DNA of 64,000 nucleotides from Euonymus europaeus (Eukaryota; Streptophyta; Magnoliopsida; Celastrales; Celastraceae). The notes below the pieces were generated by a model. That model was not told the origin of the DNA. It worked only from the letters and a program-made list of their open reading frames with translations, and searched no databases. Positions 23,301-34,465 of this stretch are shown piece after piece. The DNA is taken from assembly GCA_963580455.1 (NCBI GenBank), contig OY756970.1, forward strand, positions 21,824,001 through 21,888,000, in the 5' to 3' direction. Within the stretch, counting starts at the first letter, position 1, and each line of letters opens with the position of its first letter. The translations under genes were made by a program, and so were the position numbers.

Positions 23301-25209
23301 CAGTTGCTCGATGTTAAATCTGTGAAACCAGTTAGATATTTTTAGTACCTTACTTCCTGGTATTTGTTTCATGTGGCAAGATGTTGTTATTTGTTGAGAA
23401 TAATCCCGTGTAGCATTGTAATGGTATGCAGATGGGGTCAAATTAATCGGAAACGGTGTTTATTGACTTGGCGTTCTTAATTTTGTTGGCTTGGTAAGTT
23501 GGAAATGGAGTTTCTTATGATAGCCTTCATGATGTGGAATCTGGTCATCTGAATCCTTTTCTTTTTAGCTGAAAAAGAGTTTTATATGTTCCTTCTTTTA
23601 TATCAAACAAAACGGAGTCTTGGTGTGCTGCTACATTATCTCAAATGGTCAATTAGAATTTGCATATGCTTCTACTCATGCAGCATGCGGAATTGGTTCT
23701 TGGGGCTTTTATCCTATATATCATTATTGTTAATGGTACATGAACTACTTGGCGCTTTCATTTGGTAGTAAAAAGTATGGCAATAGTCGAATGTAAAAAG
23801 TACTCATTATTGTTTATCCAATTTATTAATCTCACTTGATTTTCTTAAAACTAGTTATTATTCTGCTGCAAATTGCTACTTTCGTCTGATTGACAATCTT
23901 ATTTTTTTAATGCAGCTTGAGGTGTTCACTCTTTTCGATGTCCGTTCACAGTACTTTAACTCAATGTGAATGATATCCTCATGAGCTCAATCTCATCAAG
24001 AGGTAGCTTCTTATCTTTCAGCATTCTAAAAAAATCCAATTTGCATACAAAAGATCTGCCAGCGTTCTTATGGAAAAATATATTGCCTCTCTTCTAGTGG
24101 CAGTAATAACATGCTGTTGCATCACTCTGAATCCCTTCTCTGAAATTATCTGTGAATGCAAATGGTTACGCAAATGAACCATCTTCTTTTTTCTCTAGTA
24201 TCAAGTGGCTTCTGATTTAGTCAGTATGGTTTTTTAGATACTCCCACTTAATTCTTACGGAGAGATCCTTTTGCTTATCCGGTTTTGCTGCATCCTTAAT
24301 TCTCATCATCTGGTAGGCACCGATATAAGCTTATTTTGGATTCACATGTCTACTGTACCAACACCTTTTGCTTGTCTTGATTCATATGATAAGATGCTCT
24401 CTGGCACACATAGGGCGCAACACATCCCTTTTGGCCGACAGGGGAAGCATTGTTTCTCCATTATTACTTTTTAAAGAGAGATCACTTGAATGTAAGGATT
24501 TTTGTGTAGATACGCAATGCAGGGGTTTGATTACTTATTTTCAGCTAATCAGAATTTCTAATTTTAATGGTGAAAGTTAAAGAGCCCAGCGTAATATACG
24601 AATGGGCAGCCGTTGATATCTTATCAAACTAGTATCTTTTGTTTTTCCCCTGCATTTTAGGCCAGTTGTAGATTAACCTTGTCTTTGTTCTGAATGGGTT
24701 GATTGTTGATACTGAATAACTGACGCGGGATGTATTTTGTTTACTTCTTAAGATTTGGAACCTCCTTGTCAAAGGCCACAGACATCGGCAAGAACTGCTC
24801 GGAGGTTGATTGCCCAAGGAATGAAATTGAAGTTGTCTTCTACACCTTTTGGCTCCCGAGAAGTGAAAAACCAGGAAGAAGCTAGAAAGAATCGCATTTC
24901 TACGAGGCAGAAATTGAGTATTGATGATGCTTGGGTGATGAGTTAAAAGTGACTCTTGCATCTCTCATATCCTTCTTCTTTCGGTTTAAATATTAATCAT
25001 ATTCATCTCTAACTAGTTTTTGGTACCTAGATAAAGTTTTCAACCGGTAGGTCGGGTAAGGAATGATAAAAGATGTGCGGTAGCAAGGAGGGTTCACAGG
25101 TGATCGTAAGGCGTGACAGTGACAAGTCTTCTGATTAGACTGATCCAGGCCGACCTGAAATATATTTAGGATCATGTTCCTTTTGCACGCACCCTAATGG
25201 ATTAATTTA

Positions 25210-25340
25210 GCTGCTGGCATGGAGTTAGCCAGGGCTTCTTCCTCGAGTCCTGTCATGATCGCGCACTCGACGAAAGAGCTTTACAAGCGGCATTGCCCTT
25301 ATTCACTCACGCTGGATCGGGCTTTCGCCCATTGTCCCAG
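25210..25340 (-). pseudogene. Nuclear fragment of mitochondrial small-subunit rRNA
   Basis: The plus strand reads like antisense SSU rRNA: GCTGCTGGCATGGAGTTAGC (the 530-loop region), then AGAGCTTTACAA and GGGCTTTCGCCCATTGTCC. Spacing and intervening sequence fit the plant mitochondrial 18S gene rather than the nuclear or plastid genes, as far as I can recall them. A short stretch seems missing after CACTCACG. About 130 bp, so a NUMT and not a gene. Confidence 0.7.
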
Positions 25341-26880
25341 AGTTTTTGGGCCTTAGGCCCACTTAAGTTATGCTTTAGCATTGGTCACCAACACATAGGA
25401 AATGGTTTAATATTGGGCCAATGAATTTTTACTCAAATTTTGAGCTGAGGACCATTTTACTTGGGCTTTAATCCAGTCTTTTATTAGGGCACTGGCCCAT
25501 GGAAAGTTGGCCAAGAAACAGTTACGTTTGAAATTTGGGCTTAAGGACCAAGTTATTGAGCTCTAATCCACCGAATAATTCAGGCCAGTGAGCTTTATGT
25601 TGAGCCTAAGAACTGTAACCCAGACAATTTGGGCCCAGGCCACATCAATTGGCCCCTGATCGTATGACGATTGACGTATATTCAAAAAAGTGCCCATGGA
25701 AAGTGGGCTTTTAAATTGGACCATTAAACTGTAACTTATAAATTATGGGGCCTGGCCGTAAACCCAGCCTTAAGCTTCCAAGTGTGCTGGGCCTATAATT
25801 TCTATTTCAATGGACCGGCCAACCAATGAAATCTCGCGGGCTGTTTGGAATGGGCCGACACGCACACTTTAAAACACACCTGTAATAAAATACATATAGG
25901 CCCATGTTTCTTTCGCAACCTGGCTCGTAATCCAAGATACCTGGTTAGGCCCATACCTTTGACAGACACCCACGCCCAGGACCATCTCGAGAAAGTACAC
26001 GCATAGACTAGAAGCATATGGCCCACAAAACACTTCAAAACTTTTGCAAGATCCTGCACAAATCTTATCAATGTTCACTTCGAGTAATATGCATCAATAT
26101 ACATGTGCGCGCGACACATATACACTGCAGGGGTTTAAAATGCGGAGTTATTTCTCCGACGAAATAAACAAAACAGACTTCTTTAGGAGAAAAAATTATA
26201 ATATATAATTTCTACAAGGCAGAATACATATAATATAATCTCAATTATAATGCTGTTAAATTGACATTAAGAAATCTTGCCATTTACGAAACATGGTTAT
26301 CACCTCGTCAGTAATTCCAAGCTCAAGAACATGGAACATGTTCTTAATACTATAATTCATGAAAATGGCAGTGATCACTATCCATATAACTAATTTAGTT
26401 TTCTTACTTCTCCAGAAAATTTGATATATAAAATTAAGTGGCGATAAAGAATTCAAAAGCCCAAGCTTACCAAATCCCCAGTATTACTTCATAAATGCAA
26501 CCAATTTAGTGAATGAACAGGAATTGACAAACCTCTAGCAGCAACAATTCCCATAGGCATCTCAATTGCTGCATGGGATGCTTCATCACTGATTCTGAAA
26601 CTCTGAACTATAAGACAGACAGATCCAACTCAAAAACATTCCAAGAAAGGTGAACTACTGTTAAATTATGAGACTCGGAATAGAGATTAAGAGGAATCAT
26701 GATCATACCAAAATTTTAAGTCAACAGGACAAAAGAGACACCAGAGTATATGTATCCCCTCTTGCCGATGCAATAGAGTTGTTTGTATAATAACTAGACA
26801 AACACGAACAAAAAGGAATCCATCAATATATGCTACCATAACTTGTATACTAGATGTCCTTAATCACGTTATCTTTCTAG
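25341..26880. other. Spacer rich in TGGGCY / RGCCCA motifs
   Basis: No gene recognised. From about 25345 to 26025 there are roughly sixteen GGGCC/GGCCC/TGGGCT-type hexamers on both strands, the form of plant site II (TCP-binding) elements. Beyond 26100 the DNA is AT-rich without recognised content. Confidence 0.5.
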
Positions 26881-26904
26881 ATAGGTTCTGTAATCCACAT
26901 CCAA

Positions 26905-27446
26905 GACGTTAAGTATAACTGTCTCACTTGACCGATCCGACTTGATGACAAATTTAACATCTAGGAAATCTCTGATGTTTCTTATTGCTTCAATTCCATT
27001 AGGGAAAAGCTTACCCATGAACTTTTGAGCACATAGAAGAAATAATAAAGCCTACAAAGCAAACAGAAACAAAATAAATAATGGGCAGGTCATAGAAGTG
27101 TGTATGGTCAATTCGGCAGAAATAATACAAATGAAAATTTATCAAAACTCCAACAAATGAAACCCTGACGTTAAGTATAACTGTCTCACTTGACCGATCC
27201 GACTTAATGACAAATTTAACATCTAGGAAATCTCTGATGTTTCTTATTGCTTCAATTCCATTAGGGGAGAGCTTACCCATGAATTTTTGAAACATCAGGA
27301 GGGCACAGTGCACATAGAAGAAATAATAAAGCCTACAAAGCAAACAGAAAAAAATAAATAATGGGCAGGTCATAGAAGTGTGTATGGTCAAGTCGGCAGA
27401 AATAATACAAATGAAAATTTATCAAAACTCCAACAAATGAAACCCT
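26905..27446. repeat. Direct tandem duplication of the RCL1-like 3' exon
   Basis: Copies 26905-27166 (262 bp) and 27167-27446 (280 bp) start GACGTTAAGTATAACTG and end AACAAATGAAACCCT. They differ at scattered bases, and about 20 bp present near 27290-27310 is missing from the other copy. Each copy holds exon plus adjoining intron, so it arose in DNA and not through RNA. Confidence 0.92.
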
Positions 27447-28720
27447 TTGTTAGGGAAAATGCCTTAGCCTTCAATCCTTTCACATTATGTTATGTCATTT
27501 GACAATGTTTTTCTTTAAAAAGTTGGACCCTATAGCTACACTTTCAGCTTTATTTCCATGCAATAAAGGCATCTCAAAATGAAGTTGGAAAACTATAGAA
27601 CAGTACTCTAGTCGCTTTCCAACATAACCCATCTTGATTCCATCAGCATATATAGAAATTTAATGGATATTTTTTTTTTGTAACTTATCATCATGCATCC
27701 CCAGGTAACTTAATAGTAGAGCTGCTTGCAGGACAGAAATTCGTAATGCATTTGAACAGCACATGAATAATAAATAGGTCATCATCTTCTTCCAAGCCTA
27801 ATAAATAGGTACATGTAAATTATAAAGAAGAAAACTTTATTTAGTTTATGACGATAATGTTAGCAACACAAACCTGGTGTGTTGAATCCACCACTCCCAT
27901 TCACTCAATCTCTTTAAGGAGGATCGAAGCAATTTGCACCCCTAAATCCTCTTGTGGATCCAGCTCGCTCTTCTCATCCTCTTCAGTTTCACTTGTCTCC
28001 TCTCCTGACGCATAAGAAACTACAGTATCCACAGAGATGAAGCAACCAGAAGTTGTTTCCGCAATAAGTGCGATGCCATAACCAGGCTCGCTGGCATTCA
28101 ATCAGACATTGCATCAGCTAATGAAAAACTAATACAATAAACTTTGAGCAAATATAATTTGCAAACACAGTTGACGATGATAACTTCAATAAACCGGGTT
28201 CTCACTTACCAGCCAGCTGACCAGCTTTATGATAAGTAAATATACAAACGTCTGGAAGGAGGCGATTGAAGATACCACCAGCTGCATAAACCATAGTATT
28301 TTCAAACTGAAAACAGCTCTCTAGTTGAAAAGCTAACTCCGCTGATCATCTTAACCATTCCTTCATCAATCCAAGTTCCAAGATACTAACTGAAGAATGG
28401 ACCATAAAATGAGAAAGAAAACATGCACACACATTTCGACTACAATAGATGCTAGGACTCACAGTTATAATTTGCAAATTGGGAATTGACAAAATTAGTT
28501 CACCAACACCACAAGCTGGAACTTCACTAGTCTCTATTTTCAGTTCTAATCCTTTCGAGGTACTCCAAATTGCTTCAACCAAGGCAAAGTAGTTGAACGG
28601 AAAGAATCAACACATGGATCTTTGGAATCATTTGTTGTAATTCCCCAAAACAATCAACACCATGTCACTTTACGTTTCATGGATCATTACAGTACCTAAG
28701 TACCTAAACATGAAGAGTGT

Positions 28721-28820
28721 GTTTGGTAGAGAGTATGTGTGATATAGTATAAGCTATCGCAAAACGTAAAAGCTGAGAGTATATGAGAATATGTCTGACA
28801 CAGTATAAGTTGTACCAAAC
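28721..28820. mobile_element. Small MITE, copy 2 of 2 in the window
   Basis: 100 bp with inverted ends GTTTGGTA / TACCAAAC and the core CGTAAAAGCTGAGAGTAT shared with the copy at 5152-5259. It lies within the RCL1-like pseudogene, in intron-like sequence. Confidence 0.68.
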
Positions 28821-29864
28821 ATATGCGAAAGAATCACAAACTTGGTCTCAAAATTGTTTTCGGAATCACAAACCTGGTCTCAAAATTGATGAAAATGTTC
28901 AATCAACACTCTCCACAATAAGAATTAGTTTCACAGAGGAACAAGTGCTTACGAAATCCCATGATCCCATCCAAGTTCTTGCTTACCAGATGGTCCAGAT
29001 CTGAAAGTTACAGATATTCCAAGCAAAGGAATCTTACCTAGGTGTCCCAGGTCCCAAAATCTGACACTTGCGACTTGCGAGTCATTAACTAGCTACATAC
29101 ATACCACATCACTTGGCATCACCCAAACGATGTGGGACTTTGTATTTCTAACATACTCCAAACTAAACCGCAGATATAACATATTAAAGACACTCAGAAA
29201 ATATAACAACATAGTATTTTGGTCAAAGGATCCTCACTTAGAGCATCTTCAACATGAAAAATAAACACAGGAAATAGAAAAGTCGTGTACCTACAATCCT
29301 AACAGTGACAGGTTTCTTTCCAAACAAACTCCAAAATCAAGGGCGCCAAAAAATAACCAATGGAGGACAACACCAATCGTGCACCGTATTTCTAACCTCT
29401 CATTATAATCGCCGGCTTGTATCTCAATTACGTGTCTACGACCATACATTCCAACAAATTCAAAATCACAGACCACAATATCATAAGAAATGGAGCAAAA
29501 AATACATATAACGAATCAAAACTTCAAATCTCAAAGTGCTGTAATAGGGAGTGGATAAAAATTAAGAAACGATAGCGAGACGCTCGCTATGTATCGCACA
29601 AGAAAGGAGTACATCTCACAAGAAAGGAGTACCGGTTTCATTAATTTCAACGACGCAGTCATCGGAGACTCGCTCAAGGAGGAGGAGGAGAGGTACATCA
29701 TGAGAGCGGTGCCCAGGCCATGTCTCGTCGGCGCAAATGTCCTTCATAACGATCGAAGCAGCTGAGAGTATCGCTAAGACTAGCCTTTGCCGAAGACTCA
29801 CGCTTCCTTTCAGCCGCTCGTAATCTGGTCTTCGTAGTTCTTCTCGTCGCTTTTGCAGCTTCAC

Positions 29865-30050
29865 ACGGAGCGAAAGTTGGGAAATCGGGAGCGAAATAAG
29901 GGTTTGGCAGAATTAGGGATTAGCTGGCTCGGACTGTCTCAAGATAAACCAACCAATCGATGATGGTAAACTGCTTCGGGAAGAAGCCGAGAAGGGTAGT
30001 AAGTGGGCCTGATACTGGGCTGAGATACTGTTCTGGGCCTGACAGGCTTG
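29865..30050 (-). promoter_or_regulatory. Relic RCL1-like promoter with site II and telo-box motifs
   Basis: Upstream of the RCL1-like start are three TGGGCC/TGGGCT motifs within about 45 bp (30003-30046) and a telo-box-like AAACCCTTA (minus strand, near 29895). This pairing is known from plant ribosome-biogenesis and ribosomal-protein promoters, which fits RCL1's role. Confidence 0.5.
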
Positions 30051-30368
30051 ATTAAATGATGTATTTTTTGGGGAGAATTTGAAGGGTCTTTTTTATAAAT
30101 TTATTAAAATTTAAGTTCACTAAAAAAATTTATTTGGAAATGAGTCTAATTCATTGGATTTTTTGTATTTTTTTATAAATAAAATTTTAAAACGTTTTAT
30201 CTCTTAAAATACAAGGTAAATTTCAAAAAAAAATGCATATTCAAACTCAACACGTAACTCTTTCTAATAAGACCCATCATTAATATTTTTTAACGTATTT
30301 TTTTAATTATATCATTTTTCAAAAATAATTTAATTAGTATATATATTGTGTAATTTTTTTCACTAAGT

Positions 30369-30690
30369 TAACCTAAATAATAAGTATTAAACCCTAAGAG
30401 AAACGGATTCGCTAAACCCTAACACCCTCATGTGTTATATTTTCATGTTATAACCTAAACAACAAGTGTTAAATCTTAAAGAGAACGAATTCGCTAAACC
30501 TTAACAGACTCGTATATCATATTTTCGTGTTATAACCTAAACAATATGTGACTACGTTTTAAACTCTAAGGGGAAAGGATTCGATAAATCCTAACGAACT
30601 CGTGTATCAGATTTTCATACTATAACCTAAACAATAAGTGTTAAACCATGAGAAAAACGAATTCGTTAAACCCTAACGGCCTCGTGTATG
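30369..30690 (+). repeat. Telomere-motif minisatellite, locus A
   Basis: Four diverged tandem units of about 82-90 bp, each starting AACCTAAACAATAAGTGTTA, containing AAACCCTAAG and GCTAAACCCTAAC, and ending near TTTTCATGTTAT. The sequence to the left (about 30160-30365) resembles the arm flanking locus B at 40320. Confidence 0.85.
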
Positions 30691-32428
30691 CTCAACATAT
30701 TGATTAAGACAATAAAATAATTAATTAAAATAGAGAATTTAATATATTTTTCTAAATTAAATTTTCCTCATTAATATTTAATTTTCTTAAAAGCCTCAAA
30801 TTTTTCCATGAATTTAGAAAATAAAATCAAATTAATTAAAAAAAATCTTATAACTAAACTTGGTTACAAATAAATTTAAATGAGTAACATTATCCCTAAT
30901 AACTCTCATAAAGTAGACCTAGCTACAATTTTTCCTATTTTTTTTAGAGTTTAGACATGTCAATCTCGGTCCAGTATGCAATCTATGGGCACCATCCTAA
31001 CAGTAGTTGAATTAATATTAATAATCAGTCTGATTTGTCAAGCAAAACTAATTCCACTTTTGACAAATTGTAAAGAAAACATTTTCATGAAAAATTTAAT
31101 TTAATTATCAATCAATGGATTACAGTATATATATATAATTACAAGATCAATGTAAAGTGTTCCACAATTATCTTATTCGGGCTCTTCAAATTTGCAAACT
31201 GGCTTTAGTTTTCTCCCATAAAATACTTTACACAAAGCCCAGCCCAACTGAATCCATACATACATGTAGTTTCTAAAAAAGGAATCCCATTGTTTTTTTA
31301 ATTGTTATAAATATGGAATAAATGATTTCATTATGTTTATAATTATTCGATTAATTATGTTTTAACAATGGAATAAATTGTTCACGTGTATATAAAATAT
31401 CATAAAATATATAAGTTTGACTACTTTTCTAAAAAAACATTTGGGAGTATTTTCATGCAAAATGCCAGCCACCGGTCCGTCCTCAATCGTGTCAACCAAA
31501 ATTTGAAATTTACATGGTGAAGCTGGAACTGTCAATTCACAAGGTTACATGCATGCATTTTAGTATTGAGAGCCATGATTAATGTCGCTCGAGCACGCAA
31601 TTACGTCAGCAAAAGCAATAATTTGTTAATCAATATGTTTTCTTCATTTCATCACCTTTTTGTTTTTTGCCCATAATTTCCCATCTCGTACGGAATGAAT
31701 GCATATCGTATTTTATTCCCGATCTTGTACGGAATGTCTTCATCATATCTAACGCATGCAATCCATTTTTGTAACTTTTTCATGCATGGTGACTATTTTC
31801 GGCCGGCAAACAAATGTGGGCACTATTTTAATCCCATATTTATCCATCGACAATCTATTATTTAAAGACCTTCATTGGAAAAAAAATAGATATTTACAAG
31901 AATGTCTCTTTTTGAAAGTTTATTCCATAAAACAACTTTGTATTCCATAAGATCATACCCAAAACCCATCGGAAGAGACGCAACCTTCTTGATTTTCGCT
32001 GCCATATTTAGCGGCGCCTTTGTAGTCTTCATCACGGAGTTGAGCGAATTCAACTGGGGTTGAGTATATGGGGTGTTGGTGGATAAATGCGGGATTCAAT
32101 ATTCTCAATGTATAATTTTCATATTATAGTTTGACGTTAATATTGAATCTCTCATACAATACAGATATTAGAGCAAAGAAATATAAAACAGTCAAACATA
32201 GAGAAAAGAAGAAGAACAAAAGAGGTTTTATGTTGTTCGACAATAGTGTCTATATCCATGGAGTTTATGGTTATTTTTACTATGAGATGTTAAGTTAGAG
32301 TTTCGCTTTTATAGTCAACTACCTGGACACTCAAAAATACAATCATACCCTCCATAATTAATAATCCGTCTCACACAACTTTGCCTCTCAGGTGTAAAAT
32401 AATTCTTTTAATATGAACCGTTTTATTA
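30691..32428. other. AT-rich spacer with a possible LTR remnant
   Basis: No gene supported. About 32090-32428, with GTTGTTCGACAAT and TATTTTTACTATGAGATG, looks like part of an old LTR or leader that the CACTA element then entered; similar host sequence resumes at 36995. Confidence 0.4.
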
Positions 32429-32454
32429 CACTACAAGAAAACACACTTTTAGAG

Positions 32455-32805
32455 ACGGAACTTAGTGACGGAAAAATATTCCGTCCCTAATTAGGGACGA
32501 AAATATATTTCCGTCACTAATTCCGTCGCAAAAATTAAACTTTTTGACTTTTTGACCTTTTAAGGACGAAAATTTATTCCGTCCCTAAATCCGTCACTAA
32601 TTAGGGACGGCAATTTATTCCGTCCCTAAATCCGTCACTAATTAGGGACGGAAATATATTTCCGTCCCAAATTAGCGACATAAATTTTTATGTCCCTAAT
32701 TCCGTCGCAAAAATTAAACTTTTTGACTTTTTAGGGATGGAAAATATTTCGTCCCTAATTAGGGACGGAAATATTAATTCGTCCATAATTCCGTCGCTAA
32801 TTACT
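32455..32805. repeat. Left subterminal repeat block of the CACTA element
   Basis: About a dozen copies of TTAGGGACGGAAAT-like and inverted ATTCCGTCCCTAA-like motifs, matched by a similar block at 36612-36985. Confidence 0.88.
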
Positions 32806-32809
32806 CAAT

Positions 32810-33930
32810 TTAGATTTCTTGAATAATTGGTTGACTAAAACGCAAAATTGGCCAAAGGCCCCTTCACGAAATATGCTTAGAATAACTAAATGTAGCTACA
32901 TGTAAAGTTTTAGCTCATTTGGAGTTCGTTTGATCGATCACGTGATCAAGACGAGAGATTTAATTTCGAACGAGATTTCTAAGTGTACAATTTAAATTTT
33001 TCGAATAATTGATTGATTAAAGTTCAAAATTGATCGAAGGTTCCTTCACAAAATATGCTTAGAATGACTAAATGTAGTAACATGTCAAGGTTTAGCTCAT
33101 TCGGAGTTCGTTTGATCCATTACACGTTCAAAACGAGGGATTTAACTTCGAACGAGATGCCTAAGTATACAATTTATGTTTTTTCGAAAAATTAAGCAAT
33201 TGAAGTTCGAAATTGATCGAAGGTTTCTTCACGAAATATACTTATAATGATTAAATGTAGCTACATATAAAGTTTCAACTCATTCAAAATTCGTTTGAGC
33301 GATCACATGATCTAAGTGTACAATTTAGGTTTTTTGTAATATTGACCGACTGAAGTTCAAACTTGGTGGAAGGTTCCTTCACAAAATATGCTTAGAATGA
33401 CTAAATGTAGCTATATATCAAGTTTCAACTCACTTGAAGTTTGTTTGAGCGATCATCTGATCAAAATGAGGGATTTAACTTCGAGTGAGATACTGAAATA
33501 TAAAATTTAGGTTTTTTGAAAAATTAACCGATTGAAGTTTAAAATTAGTCGAAGGTTCCCTCACGACAAATGCTTATAATGATTGAATGTAGCTACATGT
33601 AACATTTCAAATCATTCGGAGTTCGTTTGAGCAATCACACAATCAAAATGAGAGATTTAACTTCGAGTGAGTTACCTAAGTAAAATTTTAGGTTTTTCAA
33701 AAAATTAACCAATTAAAGTTCAAACTTGGGGGAAGGTTCCTTCACGGAATATTCTTATAATGATTAAATGTAGCTAATGTGAAGTTTCAACTCATTCGAA
33801 CTTCATTTGCCAATGGCTCCTTCACAAGATACTCTCAGAGTGATTAAATGTAGCTACATGCCAAGTTTTAACTCATTTAGAGTTCATTTGATCGATCACA
33901 CAATCAAATTTTTTTTATAATTTTAATATA
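32810..33930. repeat. ~180-bp tandem array inside the CACTA element
   Basis: Six diverged units and part of a seventh. Each carries AAGGTTCCTTCACAAAATAT, then GACTAAATGTAGCTACATG, then CTCATTCGGAGTTCGTTTGA and GAGGGATTTAACTTCGA. Starts fall near 32823, 33010, 33194, 33345, 33528 and 33706, with the partial one near 33810. Confidence 0.85.
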
Positions 33931-34380
33931 TTATAAGCTAATTAATTTACTAAACCAACCTTATAAAATTGTATTATATTTTACTAAACAATCCTGTAAC
34001 TAAACTTGTCTTATAATTTAATTTATTAAAATTGTTTAATTAATTATAAGAATTTTGACTCCAAAATTCTCAAAACCTAGCCGCCCAGCTCCTCGTTCAA
34101 AAATTTCATTAAGCCGCCCGATTTCATTTGAAGTCAAAATCCATTTCAGAGGGTTGGATCAAATCCTAATCGCCTCCTCCAACTTCAAAAAAATCACCCC
34201 GTGTCTCACCCCAAACCCTATCAATCAATATCTTTTGTTTTCGTTGCTTTATTTGCTTCAACAAATACAGTTTATGATGCCGTGTTGGATTTCGTTTCTT
34301 CCCATCTCTCTATCAAGGTGTCAACTTCATTTCCCTTTTTGTGCTGGCCTCATTCCTACTACCAGAGCGCTACCCTGGAT

Positions 34381-34465
34381 ATGGAGAGAGACGGAGATGA
34401 CTCGGTGAGCGAAATCCTACGGGATCGATTTGGGCTCTCAACAATCTCCATCGCTGAAGATGAAG
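34381..34465 (+). pseudogene. Host-like first exon captured by the CACTA element
   Basis: ATG at 34381 opens a short frame MERDGDDSVSEILRDRFGLS then TISIAEDE, followed by a GT donor-like site. The phrase LRDRFxLSTISIAE resembles the start of plant CENP-S/MHF1 as I recall it; the histone-fold part that should follow is not found downstream. Sequence 5' of it (34055-34380) looks like a leader. A second coding-like stretch, ASEARAARFRTRSK, ends in a stop near 36322. Treat the identity as tentative. Confidence 0.35.

Larger units (their letters stand above)
14933..24946 (+). pseudogene. R3HCC1L-like (R3H/coiled-coil) gene, decayed and interrupted
   Basis: Exon pieces resemble the plant protein annotated as coiled-coil domain-containing protein R3HCC1L. 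Seen in order: the start MEDLVVSGDSEHAIALIESV (14933), split at 15035/20310 by an LTR retrotransposon; its continuation LTDLAKLYSSKSFSRKSNEL to a donor at 20447; small exons near 20533-20630 and 20770-20812; DWEAIADRAPNELISSQ with RRGRGTFAYMKHEL (21801-~22080); HVLVLAEFSP with FQDFRDLGIAVHWRNDTTSL (~23110-23250), the RRM-like part; an exon near 23916-24001; and DLEPPCQRPQTSARTARRL to DAWVMS, stop at 24944-24946. Lesions besides the insertion: TAA at 21950 after KHEL (apparent one-base loss), a TAG shortly after, a TAA in the 23.9-kb exon, and an unclear frame between exons 1 and 2. Function in plants is poorly known. Confidence 0.82.
26881..29864 (-). pseudogene. RCL1-like (RNA 3'-terminal phosphate cyclase-like) pseudogene
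   Basis: RCL1 is a nucleolar endonuclease/cyclase-fold protein needed for 18S rRNA processing. Pieces in order on the minus strand: YERLKGSVSLRQRLVLAILS to DDCVVEINETG (29864-~29636); a degraded GYFLAPLIL...LFGKKPVTVR exon (~29290-29400); TTNDSKDPCVDSFRSTTL to GVP (~28570-28650); GLELKIE onward; FENTMVYAAGGIFNRLLPDV (28230-28300), clean; YGIALIAETTSGCFISVDT to KEIE (~27905-28095), with TGA in place of a residue before MGVVDSTHQ; then GKLSPNGIEAIRNIRDFL to the end (~26881), present in two tandem copies. Frameshifts occur in at least four exons (near 28555, 29320, 28300 and 27290). A functional copy probably exists elsewhere, since RCL1 is normally essential. Confidence 0.85.

Noticed and set aside
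30380..30690. True interstitial telomere from a chromosome fusion
   Set aside because: The AAACCCTAA motifs sit singly inside ~85-bp units and never as back-to-back 7-mers.
31862..32053. Minus-strand ORF with MGFGYDLMEYKVV, reminiscent of F-box-associated kelch motifs (FGYDxxxxDYKVV)
   Set aside because: Only one short motif and no F-box or further repeats nearby; too little to support a gene.
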